Positions 8,527-17,616 of a DNA stretch of 64,000 bases are shown here, piece by piece; position 1 is the stretch's first letter; each line of letters starts with the position of its first letter. Under the pieces are notes generated by a model, which was not told the origin of the DNA, ran no database searches, and worked only from the letters and a program-made list of their open reading frames with translations. The stretch spans positions 124,001-188,000 of the forward strand of contig JAEUVJ010000053.1 of NCBI GenBank assembly GCA_016787085.1, given 5' to 3'. The position numbers and the translations under genes were made by a program. Source of the stretch: Chitinophagaceae bacterium (GTDB taxonomy: Bacteria; Bacteroidota; Bacteroidia; Chitinophagales; Chitinophagaceae).

Positions 8527-9627
8527 ATGGAAAATACAGCAACAAAGGCACAGCCGGCGGAGCCAAAGACAGGCAATCTGCGCCACCTGAAGATATACAA
8601 CAAACAGGATGTTCTTTCCCTGACAAAGATCCGTCGTTTCGAAACCAAGCTCGGTGAAAGACTGCAGGTGATCAGTGATGCAGGCAATATTGAGAACTCG
8701 CTGGCCACTTCTACTGCTAAATATGTCTTGTTCGGCGTACCGGAAGATCTGGGTGCAAAAGGGAATTACGGTATTGGGGGAACGGATACGCTGTGGATAC
8801 CCTTTCTGCAAAGTTTCCTGAACATACAGAGCAATGATTTTCTGGATGGCGAGGAGATATTACTCTTCGGCCATTTTGATTTCGGCGATATACAATACCT
8901 GATAGATACAACAGCAAAGAATGAAGATGAAAGAATCGAAGCTTACCGTCATGCCGTGAATACGATAGATGAGGAAGTCGAGCACCTGGTAAAGCAGATA
9001 ACTGAAGCTAAGAAGATACCCATCGTTATCGGCGGGGGTCACAATAATACTTACCCTTTAATTAAAGGCGCAGCCAAAGGCTGGCACAAGGCAGGCGTAA
9101 TACCACTGGCCCAGATCAACTGTATCAACCTGGATGCCCATGCCGATTACCGCCCTATGGAAGGAAGACATAGCGGCAATGCCTTCCGCTATGCGGAAGA
9201 AGACGGTTATTTACAGAAATACTGTATCGTGGGATTACATGAGAATTACATCCCGCAAAATATCTGGATAGATATTGTCAATAATCCTTTTATTGATTGT
9301 ATCACGTTCGAAGATATCTTTATTCATGAGAAAAGATCATTCATCCAGGCAGTAGCCCACGCCACCGGTTTTACGGAAGATACGCTCACCGGTATAGATA
9401 TTGATCTCGATGGCATCCAGAATACACTCAGCAGTGCGATGACGCCTGTAGGTTTTTCCCCCATTCATGCAAGACAATATGTTTCGTTCGCTGCTGCAGA
9501 TGCCAAGCCTGCTTACCTCCATATCTGCGAAGGAGCGACAAGATTAGCTGACGGACGTACCGATACCACCAGCGGCAAACTGATCAGTTACCTGGTGAGT
9601 GATTTTGTAAAAGGAAAAAATACCTGA
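8527..9627 (+). CDS. hutG: Arginase-family protein, likely formimidoylglutamase
   Basis: 366 aa ureohydrolase-fold enzyme. Binuclear Mn ligands are visible: His172 in VIGGGHNN, Asp203/His205/Asp207 in NLDAHADYR, and Asp291/Asp293 in GIDIDLDG. With ftcD two genes upstream, the likely reaction is hydrolysis of N-formimino-L-glutamate to glutamate and formamide; arginase or agmatinase activity cannot be excluded from motifs alone, and the C-terminal metal motif lacks the usual DPxxAP tail. Its stop codon (9625-9627) abuts the stop of the convergent TPR gene with no spacer, so any terminator must lie inside coding sequence. Confidence 0.78.
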   Translation: MENTATKAQPAEPKTGNLRHLKIYNKQDVLSLTKIRRFETKLGERLQVISDAGNIENSLATSTAKYVLFGVPEDLGAKGNYGIGGTDTLWIPFLQSFLNIQSNDFLDGEEILLFGHFDFGDIQYLIDTTAKNEDERIEAYRHAVNTIDEEVEHLVKQITEAKKIPIVIGGGHNNTYPLIKGAAKGWHKAGVIPLAQINCINLDAHADYRPMEGRHSGNAFRYAEEDGYLQKYCIVGLHENYIPQNIWIDIVNNPFIDCITFEDIFIHEKRSFIQAVAHATGFTEDTLTGIDIDLDGIQNTLSSAMTPVGFSPIHARQYVSFAAADAKPAYLHICEGATRLADGRTDTTSGKLISYLVSDFVKGKNT

Positions 9628-11370
9628 TCAGAAAACTGAACTGCTGATCTTACTGTCTGTTTTGTCAAAGGCTTTCCGGAAGCGTATCATTGCCTTATCT
9701 GCTTCTCCCTTTTTCTTCTGACCAGAAAGACTCTGATATAATCCATACAAGGCCCATCCATTCTCATTGTTGTACTTCAGGTCATCCAGGAAAGCCTGTT
9801 CTGCTTCCTTGTAGCGGCCAGCCAGTACATACGCATTGCCGAGATAATGTTTGGGATTGAGTATCCAGTCGCGGGGCTCATTGTAAACCATGTTTTGCTC
9901 GATAGAATCGGCCATTTTAAAATGACGTATAGCGCCATCATATAATTTGCGCTGCTCATGGATCACTCCCAGTAACAGCTGCTCAGCTACCATAGCTCCT
10001 TCAATGGCTGCAGAAAAAGGGGAGAGTGGTATATTCAACGAACTATCCTTCATGAATTCTCTCATCAGGTCAAGCTCTTTTGATGCCTCAGTCATATTCT
10101 TTTGATAAGCATATGCCATACCTTTTGAAAAGTGGTAAAGGACATTGACATAGATCATGGAGGCTTCCGGTTGCGGGCGGTTCAATATCTCAGTCCACCT
10201 GCCGAAGCGTATATCAACCAGTACCGGCGTCATATAGATGTATTGTACATAGTTGCCCATAGCCCCGGGAATACCTAAATAATCTTTAGGAATACTCTCT
10301 ACAGTTTCTTTTGCTGATCGTATGGAGTAAGCCAGCATACCGCCCAGCATGGCATTATTGGTTTGCATGTGCAGGTTGTGAATGGCATACAAAAAATCAG
10401 CGCCGGTGACAGGGGCGTACAAAGCGATAGACTTTTTGTAACTGTTCACCGCATCTTCATTCACGGAAACACCTTTGTTGTAATGGCCGGTGCGCAGGTA
10501 AATATGCGAAGGCATGTGAACGGTATGCGACAATCCGGGTGTCAGTTTACCTAAGCGATCGGCGCTGGATAAGGCTTTGTCTGCATAAGGCGATGGCTCC
10601 ATCACATGAATGTAATAATGATTGGCGCCGGGATGCCCGGGTGTTTTGGCCAATAATTTTTCCAGTACATCCCGGATCAGGGGTGTCCATGGTTTGGGTG
10701 TGCCGTCAATCTTCCAGAGATCCCAGGGGTGCTGCAGCATCAATGCATCAGCGTATAATGCTGCTACATCTGCATCGTCCGGGAATTGATCGTATGCTTC
10801 TTTCATCAGATCAACATACACCTGGTTCAGTTTTACCCTGCTTTCCGTAGAGTCAGCCGAGTACCGGGACCGTTGTGCCCTTATCAGCAGGGTTTCTTTT
10901 TCAGTGCAGGTATTGCAAAACTCAATAGATTTTCCTGCTGCCTCCAGTGCATCCGGCGAAGCTGCATATCCAAGATCATTGATATTGGGGCCATAGGCAA
11001 GGGCCTGCGCCCAGTATAACATGCCGCTATTTGGATCGAAGCGGGCAGCCTTTTTAAATGACGCCATGGCTTCGATGATATGAAAGGAATAGTACATGTT
11101 GATGCCCTGGTTGAAATAGAACTGGGCGCTGTCACTGGTAGTGGTGATCTTCCATGAATAATTGCCGGCGCCGGGAATAGGAGGGATGTCTGTTTCTTCT
11201 ATCCAGTCTTTCAGCAGTTCCCAGTCGGGACTGCAGCGAACCAGGTTTTTGTTCTTGTAGGTTGTCAGATCAAAAGCCTGGTAAGAGGGCTTCTTATTCT
11301 GTTTTATGCTGAAAGCAAAGGAGGCTGCCAGGAATGCAAGACCAGCGAGCAAAAGGAGTTTTGGTTTCAT
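9628..11370 (-). CDS. TPR-repeat exported protein of unknown function
   Basis: 580 aa from ATG 11370 (the in-frame ATG at 11391 adds seven residues before the signal). An N-terminal hydrophobic stretch (LLLLAGLAFLAASFAF) is a signal peptide or anchor. TPR-like helices are seen around SAQFYFNQGINMYYSFHIIEAMASFKKAARFDPNSGMLYWAQALA and again near the C-terminus (GNAYVLAGRYKEAEQAFLDDLKYNNENGWALYGLYQSL). The middle part is rich in conserved His/Pro (GANHYYIHVMEPSP, HTVHMPSHIYLRTGHY), reminiscent of large TPR proteins of Bacteroidota and Proteobacteria with no known activity. Converges on hutG without any gap. Confidence 0.7.
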   Translation of the reverse strand: MKPKLLLLAGLAFLAASFAFSIKQNKKPSYQAFDLTTYKNKNLVRCSPDWELLKDWIEETDIPPIPGAGNYSWKITTTSDSAQFYFNQGINMYYSFHIIEAMASFKKAARFDPNSGMLYWAQALAYGPNINDLGYAASPDALEAAGKSIEFCNTCTEKETLLIRAQRSRYSADSTESRVKLNQVYVDLMKEAYDQFPDDADVAALYADALMLQHPWDLWKIDGTPKPWTPLIRDVLEKLLAKTPGHPGANHYYIHVMEPSPYADKALSSADRLGKLTPGLSHTVHMPSHIYLRTGHYNKGVSVNEDAVNSYKKSIALYAPVTGADFLYAIHNLHMQTNNAMLGGMLAYSIRSAKETVESIPKDYLGIPGAMGNYVQYIYMTPVLVDIRFGRWTEILNRPQPEASMIYVNVLYHFSKGMAYAYQKNMTEASKELDLMREFMKDSSLNIPLSPFSAAIEGAMVAEQLLLGVIHEQRKLYDGAIRHFKMADSIEQNMVYNEPRDWILNPKHYLGNAYVLAGRYKEAEQAFLDDLKYNNENGWALYGLYQSLSGQKKKGEADKAMIRFRKAFDKTDSKISSSVF

Positions 11371-11427
11371 CGTCTTCGTTTGTAGCGACAAAAGATACGA
11401 AGATTTGAAAGCAGCTAATGAAAAAAA

Positions 11428-13470
11428 TCAGGAACCCTGCTGTCCCTCCAACTCCATGATCTTTTCAAAAACCTTTTCGTATTCGGCATTCTTGCGGGCC
11501 AGTTCATCCGACGCTTTTTTATAGGCTGTTTCTGCCTGCAGGAATTTTGTTTTGTCGGAATACGTGGCCGGATCAGCCAGCGATGCTTCCAGTTCTGTTT
11601 TTTGCTTATTCAATGCAGCGATTGTTTCTTCTAATTGCTGAAATATTCTTTGTTGCTTCTGGAGTTCTTTTTTAGCTTCCTTGTTGATAGGAGATGAGGC
11701 CTGAGGCTTGTCCATGAGTACTTTTTTGGAGAGCTCAGTTGTCCGACGATCCGGCTCAGCAACAGGTACCGGTTCTTTTTGTTTAGCTGTATTAACTGAC
11801 TTATTTGACTCATTTGACCTCTCTGACTTCTGACCTCTATCCTCTGACTTCTTTCTCTCCGCTTCCTGCTTTGCCATCCGTTCTTTCCATGCCACCCATT
11901 CTTCATAACCGCCTTTGAATTCCTTTATCTGGTGATCAACGATCTCCCAAATCTTATTGGCTGTTTGGGCAACAAAGTAACGGTCGTGACTGACGAGGAT
12001 GATACTGCCTTCATATTTATTCAATGAATCAATCAGCAGGTCGCAGCTATGCATATCGAGGTGGTTGGTCGGTTCATCCAGCATCAGGAAGTTAGCTTTG
12101 CTGACGATCACTTTGGCCAGCGCCACCCTTGCTTTTTCACCTCCGCTCAATATTTTGATCTTTTTGTCAGCGTCATCACCGCTGAATAAGAAACAGCCGA
12201 GCAGTCCCCGCAGCTCCAGTTCCGTCATCTGGCTGCCGCATTCCTTCATTTCATCCAGGATAGTGTTGTTGACATTCAGGGCTTCCAACTGGTGCTGCGC
12301 ATAGAAACTTTCTTCTACATTATGCCCCCATTTTCTTTCGCCGCCAAAATTCTCAGTACCTGCGATAATGCGCAACAATGTTGATTTTCCCTTTCCATTG
12401 GCGCCGATCAAAGCGATCTTATCGCCGCGGTCTATTTCGATAGAAGAGTTCTCAATGATCACATTCTCGCCAAAGGATTTGGATACGTCTTTCAGTTCCA
12501 CCAGTACTTTTCCTGGTGTTTTATCCACCCTGAAGTTGATCTTAATATTTGGTCTTTCTATTTCTGCTTCCTCTATACGTTCCAGTTTATCCAGTTTCTT
12601 CATAAGACTCTGTGCCATCGCCGCTTTACTTGCTTTGGCCCTGAACCGTTCGATCAGTCTTTCATTCTGACGAATGTAGTCCTGCTGGTTCTCATACGCC
12701 TTTTGCTGCATTTCTACACGGATCGCTTTTTCCTTCTCGTAATAGTCGTAATTACCTGTATAGATATGCAATTGCTGCTGGTACAACTCAACGATCTTCG
12801 TCACCATGCGGTTCAGGAAATATTTATCATGACTGACGATGACCACCGACCCCTGGTAGTGCTGCAAATATTTTTCCAGCCATTCGATAGAAGGAAGGTC
12901 AAGGTGGTTGGTCGGCTCATCCAGTAACAACAGGTCGGGTTGTTGTAAGATCATCTTTGCAAGCAATACCCTCATTCTCCACCCGCCGCTGAATTCTTTA
13001 TAGGAGCGGCCAAGATCTTCATTGGCAAAACCTAACCCTTGTAATACCTCTTCAGTGCGGTGGTGAATATTATATCCTCCCAATGTTTCCAGTTCATGCA
13101 GGCGGTCGGTATATTCCAGCAGGGTCTTTTCATCACCTGTTTTTTCCAGTTCTTTCCCTATCTCTTCAATTTCTTTTTCCAGTTGTAATACTCTTTCGAA
13201 TGCACCCAGCGCCACCTGGAGTATGGAATCGTTTGTATCAAAACTTAAAAGATCCTGGTGCAGATACCCGATGGAGGTGCTGCGGCTTCTCTCCACGGTA
13301 CCGGCGGAAGGCAGGTATTGGCCTACAAGCAGTTTCAGGAGGGTAGATTTACCGGTTCCATTATAACCAATAAGGCCAATGCGTTCTCCGGGTTGTATAT
13401 GCCAGGTGGCATCTTCTACAATTGCCCTTGCACCGAATTCGAATGTTACGTTCTGTAAACCTGCCAGCAT
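11428..13470 (-). CDS. ABC-F family ATPase (ribosome-associated)
   Basis: 680 aa with two ABC domains and no membrane segments. Walker A GYNGTGKSTLLKLL and GANGKGKSTLLRII; signatures FSGGWRMRVLLAK and LSGGEKARVALAK; Walker B LLLDEPTNHLDL and LMLDEPTNHLDM. The charged inter-domain linker (YEKEKAIRVEMQQKAYENQ and onward) is the P-site tRNA-interacting motif that defines ABC-F proteins acting on ribosomes. A C-terminal coiled coil (about residues 600-675) follows a low-complexity Ser/Lys/Asn linker encoded by repeated GTCA words (11792-11851), which looks inserted. Housekeeping translation factor more likely than antibiotic protection, but the subfamily cannot be fixed by eye. Confidence 0.92.
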   Translation of the reverse strand: MLAGLQNVTFEFGARAIVEDATWHIQPGERIGLIGYNGTGKSTLLKLLVGQYLPSAGTVERSRSTSIGYLHQDLLSFDTNDSILQVALGAFERVLQLEKEIEEIGKELEKTGDEKTLLEYTDRLHELETLGGYNIHHRTEEVLQGLGFANEDLGRSYKEFSGGWRMRVLLAKMILQQPDLLLLDEPTNHLDLPSIEWLEKYLQHYQGSVVIVSHDKYFLNRMVTKIVELYQQQLHIYTGNYDYYEKEKAIRVEMQQKAYENQQDYIRQNERLIERFRAKASKAAMAQSLMKKLDKLERIEEAEIERPNIKINFRVDKTPGKVLVELKDVSKSFGENVIIENSSIEIDRGDKIALIGANGKGKSTLLRIIAGTENFGGERKWGHNVEESFYAQHQLEALNVNNTILDEMKECGSQMTELELRGLLGCFLFSGDDADKKIKILSGGEKARVALAKVIVSKANFLMLDEPTNHLDMHSCDLLIDSLNKYEGSIILVSHDRYFVAQTANKIWEIVDHQIKEFKGGYEEWVAWKERMAKQEAERKKSEDRGQKSERSNESNKSVNTAKQKEPVPVAEPDRRTTELSKKVLMDKPQASSPINKEAKKELQKQQRIFQQLEETIAALNKQKTELEASLADPATYSDKTKFLQAETAYKKASDELARKNAEYEKVFEKIMELEGQQGS
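11792..11851. repeat. GTCA-word repeat inside ABC-F linker codons
   Basis: About 60 bp built from the words TGACT, TGACC and TGACTT (plus strand), reading in frame on the minus strand as a Ser/Lys/Asn/Glu-rich stretch between the second ABC domain and the C-terminal coiled coil. The same vocabulary recurs just upstream of this gene (13482-13598). Confidence 0.6.
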
Positions 13471-13481
13471 AGTATTGAATA

Positions 13482-13598
13482 ATTGGTCAAAATGGTCATA
13501 GGGTCAAATGTGTCATACACGATCCTCGCACAATCAGTATAAATCATACCGGCAGCAACGCTACATTGACCGGTTTGACTTGTATGACCCGCTGACTC
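13482..13598. repeat. GGTCA/TGACC word cluster upstream of ABC-F gene
   Basis: The spacer between the ABC-F start and the DUF3347 gene has GGTCA words on its left side (13485, 13494, 13502) and TGAC words on its right (13565-13595), forming an imperfect inverted arrangement. No ORF; probably repetitive spacer DNA rather than an operator. Confidence 0.45.
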
Positions 13599-13648
13599 CT
13601 TTTTTGAAACGCAAAAATAATGGATTACCACTTGCCGGGAATGACGAT

Positions 13649-13656
13649 TATCTTTG
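13649..13656 (+). promoter_or_regulatory. Promoter -7 element for DUF3347 gene
   Basis: TATCTTTG matches the Bacteroidota -7 consensus TAnnTTTG, 20 nt before the ATG at 13677. No good TTTG at the 19-nt position. Confidence 0.55.
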
Positions 13657-13676
13657 CGTGAAATTGTAAAAGCTGC

Positions 13677-14318
13677 ATGAAGAGGATATTAGCTATACTT
13701 GGTATTTTATTGTTATTGTTCGTGGGGTATATCTGGTTCTTTTATTTCCGTGGCCGAAAAACACGGGATAACGGCCCCAAACCCAAACCTATTGCGGTCA
13801 GCAAGCATACTCCGGCTTTTAATAGTTCTGCAGATGCTCTGCTTACTGCTTACTATGATTTAGCGGAATCATTTGTGAACTGGGATACAGATTTGGTCAA
13901 TAAGCAGGCGGCTGTTTTAAAAACAGCATTGGACAGCCTGAAGGTGGCCGATCTGCAGAAAGATACCATCATTTATGAAACATCGCTGCTGTTCCTGGAA
14001 AATGCGAAGACGGAAACAAACAACATACTGCAGCAACCCGGACTGGATAAGAAAAAAGCGGCACTGAATAACCTGACAGACAACCTACGTACTCTATTGA
14101 TCACTGTCAAATATGACCAGGCGAAGGTCTACTACCAGGAATGCCCGATGGCGTTTGATAACGGACAGACCCCTGGCTATTGGCTGAGCCCTGCCAAAGA
14201 GGTTCGAAATCCATACATGGGTACGAAGCACCCGGAGTATAAAGATAAAATGCTGGAATGCGGCGGGCCAAAGGATACGATCAACTTCATACAAGCCGAT
14301 ACGACACAACAGAAGTAA
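13677..14318 (+). CDS. Membrane-anchored DUF3347 protein
   Basis: 213 aa with one N-terminal transmembrane segment (ILAILGILLLLFVGYIWFFYF) and an exported domain. The central part (SSADALLTAYYDLAESFVNWDTDLVNKQAAVLKTAL) and the C-terminal block with CPMA about residue 155, YWLSPAKEVRNPYMG and MLECGG match the DUF3347 pattern, in which the Cys/Met pairs are the most conserved positions. DUF3347 is often fused to CusB-like periplasmic adaptors or found with copper genes, so metal contact is possible; nothing in the neighbourhood supports it here. Its stop lies 2 nt from the stop of the convergent lipoprotein gene. Confidence 0.75.
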   Translation: MKRILAILGILLLLFVGYIWFFYFRGRKTRDNGPKPKPIAVSKHTPAFNSSADALLTAYYDLAESFVNWDTDLVNKQAAVLKTALDSLKVADLQKDTIIYETSLLFLENAKTETNNILQQPGLDKKKAALNNLTDNLRTLLITVKYDQAKVYYQECPMAFDNGQTPGYWLSPAKEVRNPYMGTKHPEYKDKMLECGGPKDTINFIQADTTQQK

Positions 14319-14320
14319 TC

Positions 14321-14857
14321 TTATTGTTTATTCATCAGCACCACGATCTTCCGGTTATTCATACTCCTGGGGGTTTCGAGTAAAAGGCTTTTGTCGTTCA
14401 AACCATCTACGATGTAGGTATAGGTGACTTTGGTAGCCGGTCCGTCTCCGAGTTTGAATTCTTCATCAATGTATGATACCCTCAGCTTGATACCGGGCCG
14501 TTCCTCTTCGCCGGTCACTTCATCTACAACATAGGTGCCTGTATAGGATTTGCTTTTATAATTTACCGTTACGGAAGTATCATTGAAAAATTCCAACTGC
14601 AGCGTTTTAGAGTCATCCGCAATTCCTTTTTCAAATTTATCCTCCGCTTTGGGCTCCAGCCATTCGATGGTCTTGTCATCTTTGAAAGGGCTGTGTGTGC
14701 CGGCTTTTTCCGCTTTGTATCTTTTCCCTTTTACTTCATCCTGTACAGCTTTGACAGACACTGGTGCCCCGGGCAGGGCTGTTGTACCGGGGCCGGAAGA
14801 ACAGGCCTGGATCAGCATACAAAAAATGAAACAAGCAGGTATTAAAGGTATTCGCAT
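14321..14857 (-). CDS. Lipoprotein of unknown function
   Basis: 178 aa from ATG 14857, chosen because MRIPLIPACFIFCMLIQAC is a clean lipoprotein signal with the lipobox LIQAC; the upstream in-frame extension to 14935 would bury it. The mature part is charged, with alternating beta-type sequence (LEFFNDTSVTVNYKSKSYTGTYVVDE) and ends in MNNRKIVVLMNKQ. No family recognised. Likely an outer- or inner-membrane lipoprotein processed after Lgt (encoded at 31525). Confidence 0.75.
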   Translation of the reverse strand: MRIPLIPACFIFCMLIQACSSGPGTTALPGAPVSVKAVQDEVKGKRYKAEKAGTHSPFKDDKTIEWLEPKAEDKFEKGIADDSKTLQLEFFNDTSVTVNYKSKSYTGTYVVDEVTGEEERPGIKLRVSYIDEEFKLGDGPATKVTYTYIVDGLNDKSLLLETPRSMNNRKIVVLMNKQ

Positions 14858-15032
14858 GACAAAAAGTTTGAATAAGAGATTAGTGGATGGTGTAAAAATG
14901 ATACTATGATATGAAAAGTGAAATACCCGGAACAAGGTATTTGACCGGTTTGTATAATTATGTGCTCATTCATCATTTCCGGCGCAACCGAACAAAGAAA
15001 TTCCTTACTTTCCTGCCTTAAAAATTACACAC

Positions 15033-16616
15033 ATGAGAAAAACCGGAGTTTCCTTTTTGTTTCTTTTCCTTATTACGTTCTTATCTGCCCAGGAAAAAAT
15101 TGACCTGGAGATGATGAATAAGATCAGGAATGAGGGCCTGAACAATTCGAAGGTGATGGATATTGCCTTTTATCTTACCGATGTCAGCGGCCCACGGCTT
15201 ACCAAATCACCTGGCTATGACCGGGCTGCCAACTGGGCTACCAGTGAATTAAAAAAATGGGGACTGGAAAATGCCATGCTGGAACCATGGGGAGAATTCG
15301 GCAAAAGCTGGGACCTGCAAAAAAGCTATGTGGCTATGACTGCGCCCTATTATCGCCCGCTGATTGCCTTTCCCAAAACATGGACAAAAGGTACCAATGG
15401 CCTGCAGAATGTGGAGGTAGTGCTGGTAACCGCAAAGGATTCTGTTGAACTGGAACAATACCGTGGCAAATTGAAAGGGAAGATCCTGATCATGAGCAGA
15501 ACAGATACGCTCAAACAAAGTTTTAAAGCAGATGCCAGCCGTTATACTGATGAGGAACTGGAAAAAATGGCCAATGCCAAACCGCAACAGCCGCGCCAGC
15601 AAAGCGGCGATACTGCAGAGACCCGTCGCCGTCGGGAACAATTTCAGCGCTTGCAGGGACCCGCACAGCTACTGAATAAACTAAAAGAAATCGCTGGTAA
15701 AGAAGGCGCAGTAGCAGTATTAAGCATGAGCCCAAGAGGACATGATGGTACCTTGTTTGTGCAGGGAGGAGGAGCTTATGCAGCCACTTCTCCTGATAAT
15801 TTCTTAGACATCATGATCGCCTTTGAAGACTATATGAGCATCTGCCGGTTGCTAAAGGCGGGTATTCCTGTAAAGATCGAGGCAGATGTGAAAACAGCCA
15901 TCAACGCAAAGGATACAAAAGGATACAACGTGATCGCTGAGATAAAAGGCACAGATCCTGCGTTGAAGGATGAGATAGTCATGCTGGGAGGCCACCTCGA
16001 CAGCTGGCAGGGTGCTACCGGCGCCACGGATAATGCGGCAGGTTGTTCAGTAATGATGGAAGCAATCAGGATATTAAAGACACTTGGTGTCAAACCACGC
16101 CGTACTATCCGTATTGCTTTATGGAATGGAGAGGAGCAGGGATTGCTGGGTTCGAGAGGGTATGTAAAGAACCACTTTGCTGATCCTGCCACTATGGAGC
16201 TGAAACCTGAGCATGCCAAATTCTCTTCTTATTTCAATATTGATAATGGAACCGGTAAGGTCAGGGGCATTTACCTGCAGGGTAATGAAAAACTGAAGGA
16301 CATATTTGCCCAGTGGCTGCAGCCTTTTCATGATCTCGGGGCCAAAACGGTAACCATTTCCAATACCGGTGGTACTGATCACCAGTCTTTTGATGCGGTA
16401 GGCCTGCCGGGATTCCAGTTTATACAAGACCCGATTGAGTACGACACACGTACGCATCACACGAATATGGACTCATACGATCACCTGATCGCTGACGATA
16501 TGAAGCAGATAGCTACGATCGTGGCAGCATTTGTATATAATGCAGCGCAAAGGGATGAGAAACTGCCGAGAAAAGAATTGCCGAAACCGAGAGAAGGTAA
16601 TCAACGTGGGTTTTAA
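15033..16616 (+). CDS. M28-family zinc aminopeptidase, exported
   Basis: 527 aa. Signal peptide MRKTGVSFLFLFLITFLSAQ. The peptidase domain has the two-zinc ligand set: His in MLGGHLDSW (about 321), Asp in GATDNAAG (about 333), Glu-Glu in WNGEEQGLLGS, Asp in YFNIDNG and His in HHTNMDSYDHL. A PA-like insert lies before it, interrupted by a Gln/Arg-rich stretch (KPQQPRQQSGDTAETRRRREQ, about 180-200). Likely trims peptides in the periplasm or outside the cell. A hairpin lies just after the stop. Confidence 0.92.
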   Translation: MRKTGVSFLFLFLITFLSAQEKIDLEMMNKIRNEGLNNSKVMDIAFYLTDVSGPRLTKSPGYDRAANWATSELKKWGLENAMLEPWGEFGKSWDLQKSYVAMTAPYYRPLIAFPKTWTKGTNGLQNVEVVLVTAKDSVELEQYRGKLKGKILIMSRTDTLKQSFKADASRYTDEELEKMANAKPQQPRQQSGDTAETRRRREQFQRLQGPAQLLNKLKEIAGKEGAVAVLSMSPRGHDGTLFVQGGGAYAATSPDNFLDIMIAFEDYMSICRLLKAGIPVKIEADVKTAINAKDTKGYNVIAEIKGTDPALKDEIVMLGGHLDSWQGATGATDNAAGCSVMMEAIRILKTLGVKPRRTIRIALWNGEEQGLLGSRGYVKNHFADPATMELKPEHAKFSSYFNIDNGTGKVRGIYLQGNEKLKDIFAQWLQPFHDLGAKTVTISNTGGTDHQSFDAVGLPGFQFIQDPIEYDTRTHHTNMDSYDHLIADDMKQIATIVAAFVYNAAQRDEKLPRKELPKPREGNQRGF

Positions 16617-16627
16617 ATATTTACTGC

Positions 16628-16676
16628 AAAGGCCACTAAGTGCGCAAAGAAATCTTTTACGTGCTTAGTGGCCTTT
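16628..16676. terminator. 13-bp-stem hairpin after M28 gene
   Basis: Arms 16628-16640 and 16664-16676 are perfectly complementary over 13 bp (AAAGGCCACTAAG and its complement) with a 23-nt loop. Lies between convergent genes, so it can act in both directions, though there is no long T run. Confidence 0.6.
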
Positions 16677-16695
16677 GTATTTCTGCTGGAAATGA

Positions 16696-17517
16696 TCATT
16701 TAGGCTTTTCATAGATAAACCTGACCAGCGCATTCTTTTTATCATCAGAAGTGAGATATAACTGGTAACGTTTATCACCGGCATTGACGATCATCAATGC
16801 CGTATTGGGAGGGATAGTGCCCAGGTTTTCGCCTACCATGATCACTTCCTGCTGTTGTCTTCTCAGGTCTATTTTCAGGTAGGTGGTTACAGGATTTGCT
16901 TTCAGCATCTGGCGGGATACTACCGGGCTCCCGTTCACATAAACGGAAATGGTATCACCGTCTATCTGGCCGTTGTCATAGAAGTCAAGCTTTACCGTGC
17001 CGGTATCTACAAATATCTCTTTTACCAATTCGTTTTTCCTGATCTCCAGTATAGGAGGCAATGAAGGCTTGAAAGCGGATTGCTGGATACGGGTCATTAC
17101 AATAGTGCCCGGCGGACAAATGCTTTTATTGTCCATCGTTTTGCCGGTCCAGGAGCCGCGTAGCTGCTCTTCTCTTCCGTCGGTATGAAAAGAAAGGGTG
17201 TATCGCTTGATGCAGGGGATACAATCAGGAGGAATATGAAAGGTGGCTACTTTCAGTTCATCAATGATCATGCTTTTAGCTGTTGTGTCATATACTCCTT
17301 CAAAAACCTCTCTTACATAATTAGTAGTGTCGGAGTAGTGATAGGAAGTACCCAGGATCCTGGTGCCGGTTTTCTGTATCTGCAGCTCGATATTATATAC
17401 CGGGAAGCAGCCGCCGGGTTCCATCACGAGTTTGCCTTTCCAGATGCCGTTGATATCCTGTGCGCCGGCAGGGGAAAAGGTGTAAAGAAATGAAACTATG
17501 ATCAGGAGCCTGTGCAT
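16696..17517 (-). CDS. Exported protein, paralogue of next gene
   Basis: 273 aa; signal peptide MHRLLIIVSFLYTFSPAGAQ. N-terminal half starts DINGIWKGKLVMEPGG and looks like a beta-barrel or lipocalin-like domain; C-terminal half has DFYDNGQIDGDTISVYVNG and ENLGTIPPNTALMIVNAGDKRYQLYLTSD. The same two-part layout occurs in the protein encoded at 17617, so these are tandem paralogues. Function unknown; the DNGxIDxDTIS/IPPNTxLMIV pair recurs in secreted Bacteroidota proteins of unknown role. Confidence 0.7.
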   Translation of the reverse strand: MHRLLIIVSFLYTFSPAGAQDINGIWKGKLVMEPGGCFPVYNIELQIQKTGTRILGTSYHYSDTTNYVREVFEGVYDTTAKSMIIDELKVATFHIPPDCIPCIKRYTLSFHTDGREEQLRGSWTGKTMDNKSICPPGTIVMTRIQQSAFKPSLPPILEIRKNELVKEIFVDTGTVKLDFYDNGQIDGDTISVYVNGSPVVSRQMLKANPVTTYLKIDLRRQQQEVIMVGENLGTIPPNTALMIVNAGDKRYQLYLTSDDKKNALVRFIYEKPK

Positions 17518-17616
17518 GAAAAATGAAAATAGAAGAAAATGCCCGAAGCCTGTAAAAAAATTACAGTAACGGTTAAATTTCCTAGCTATTAGTCGTGATA
17601 AATATCAATAGGGTTG

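Noticed and set aside
8134..8811. 225-codon frame on the minus strand
   Set aside because: Antisense shadow of the alpha/beta hydrolase and hutG genes, which have clear motifs on the plus strand.
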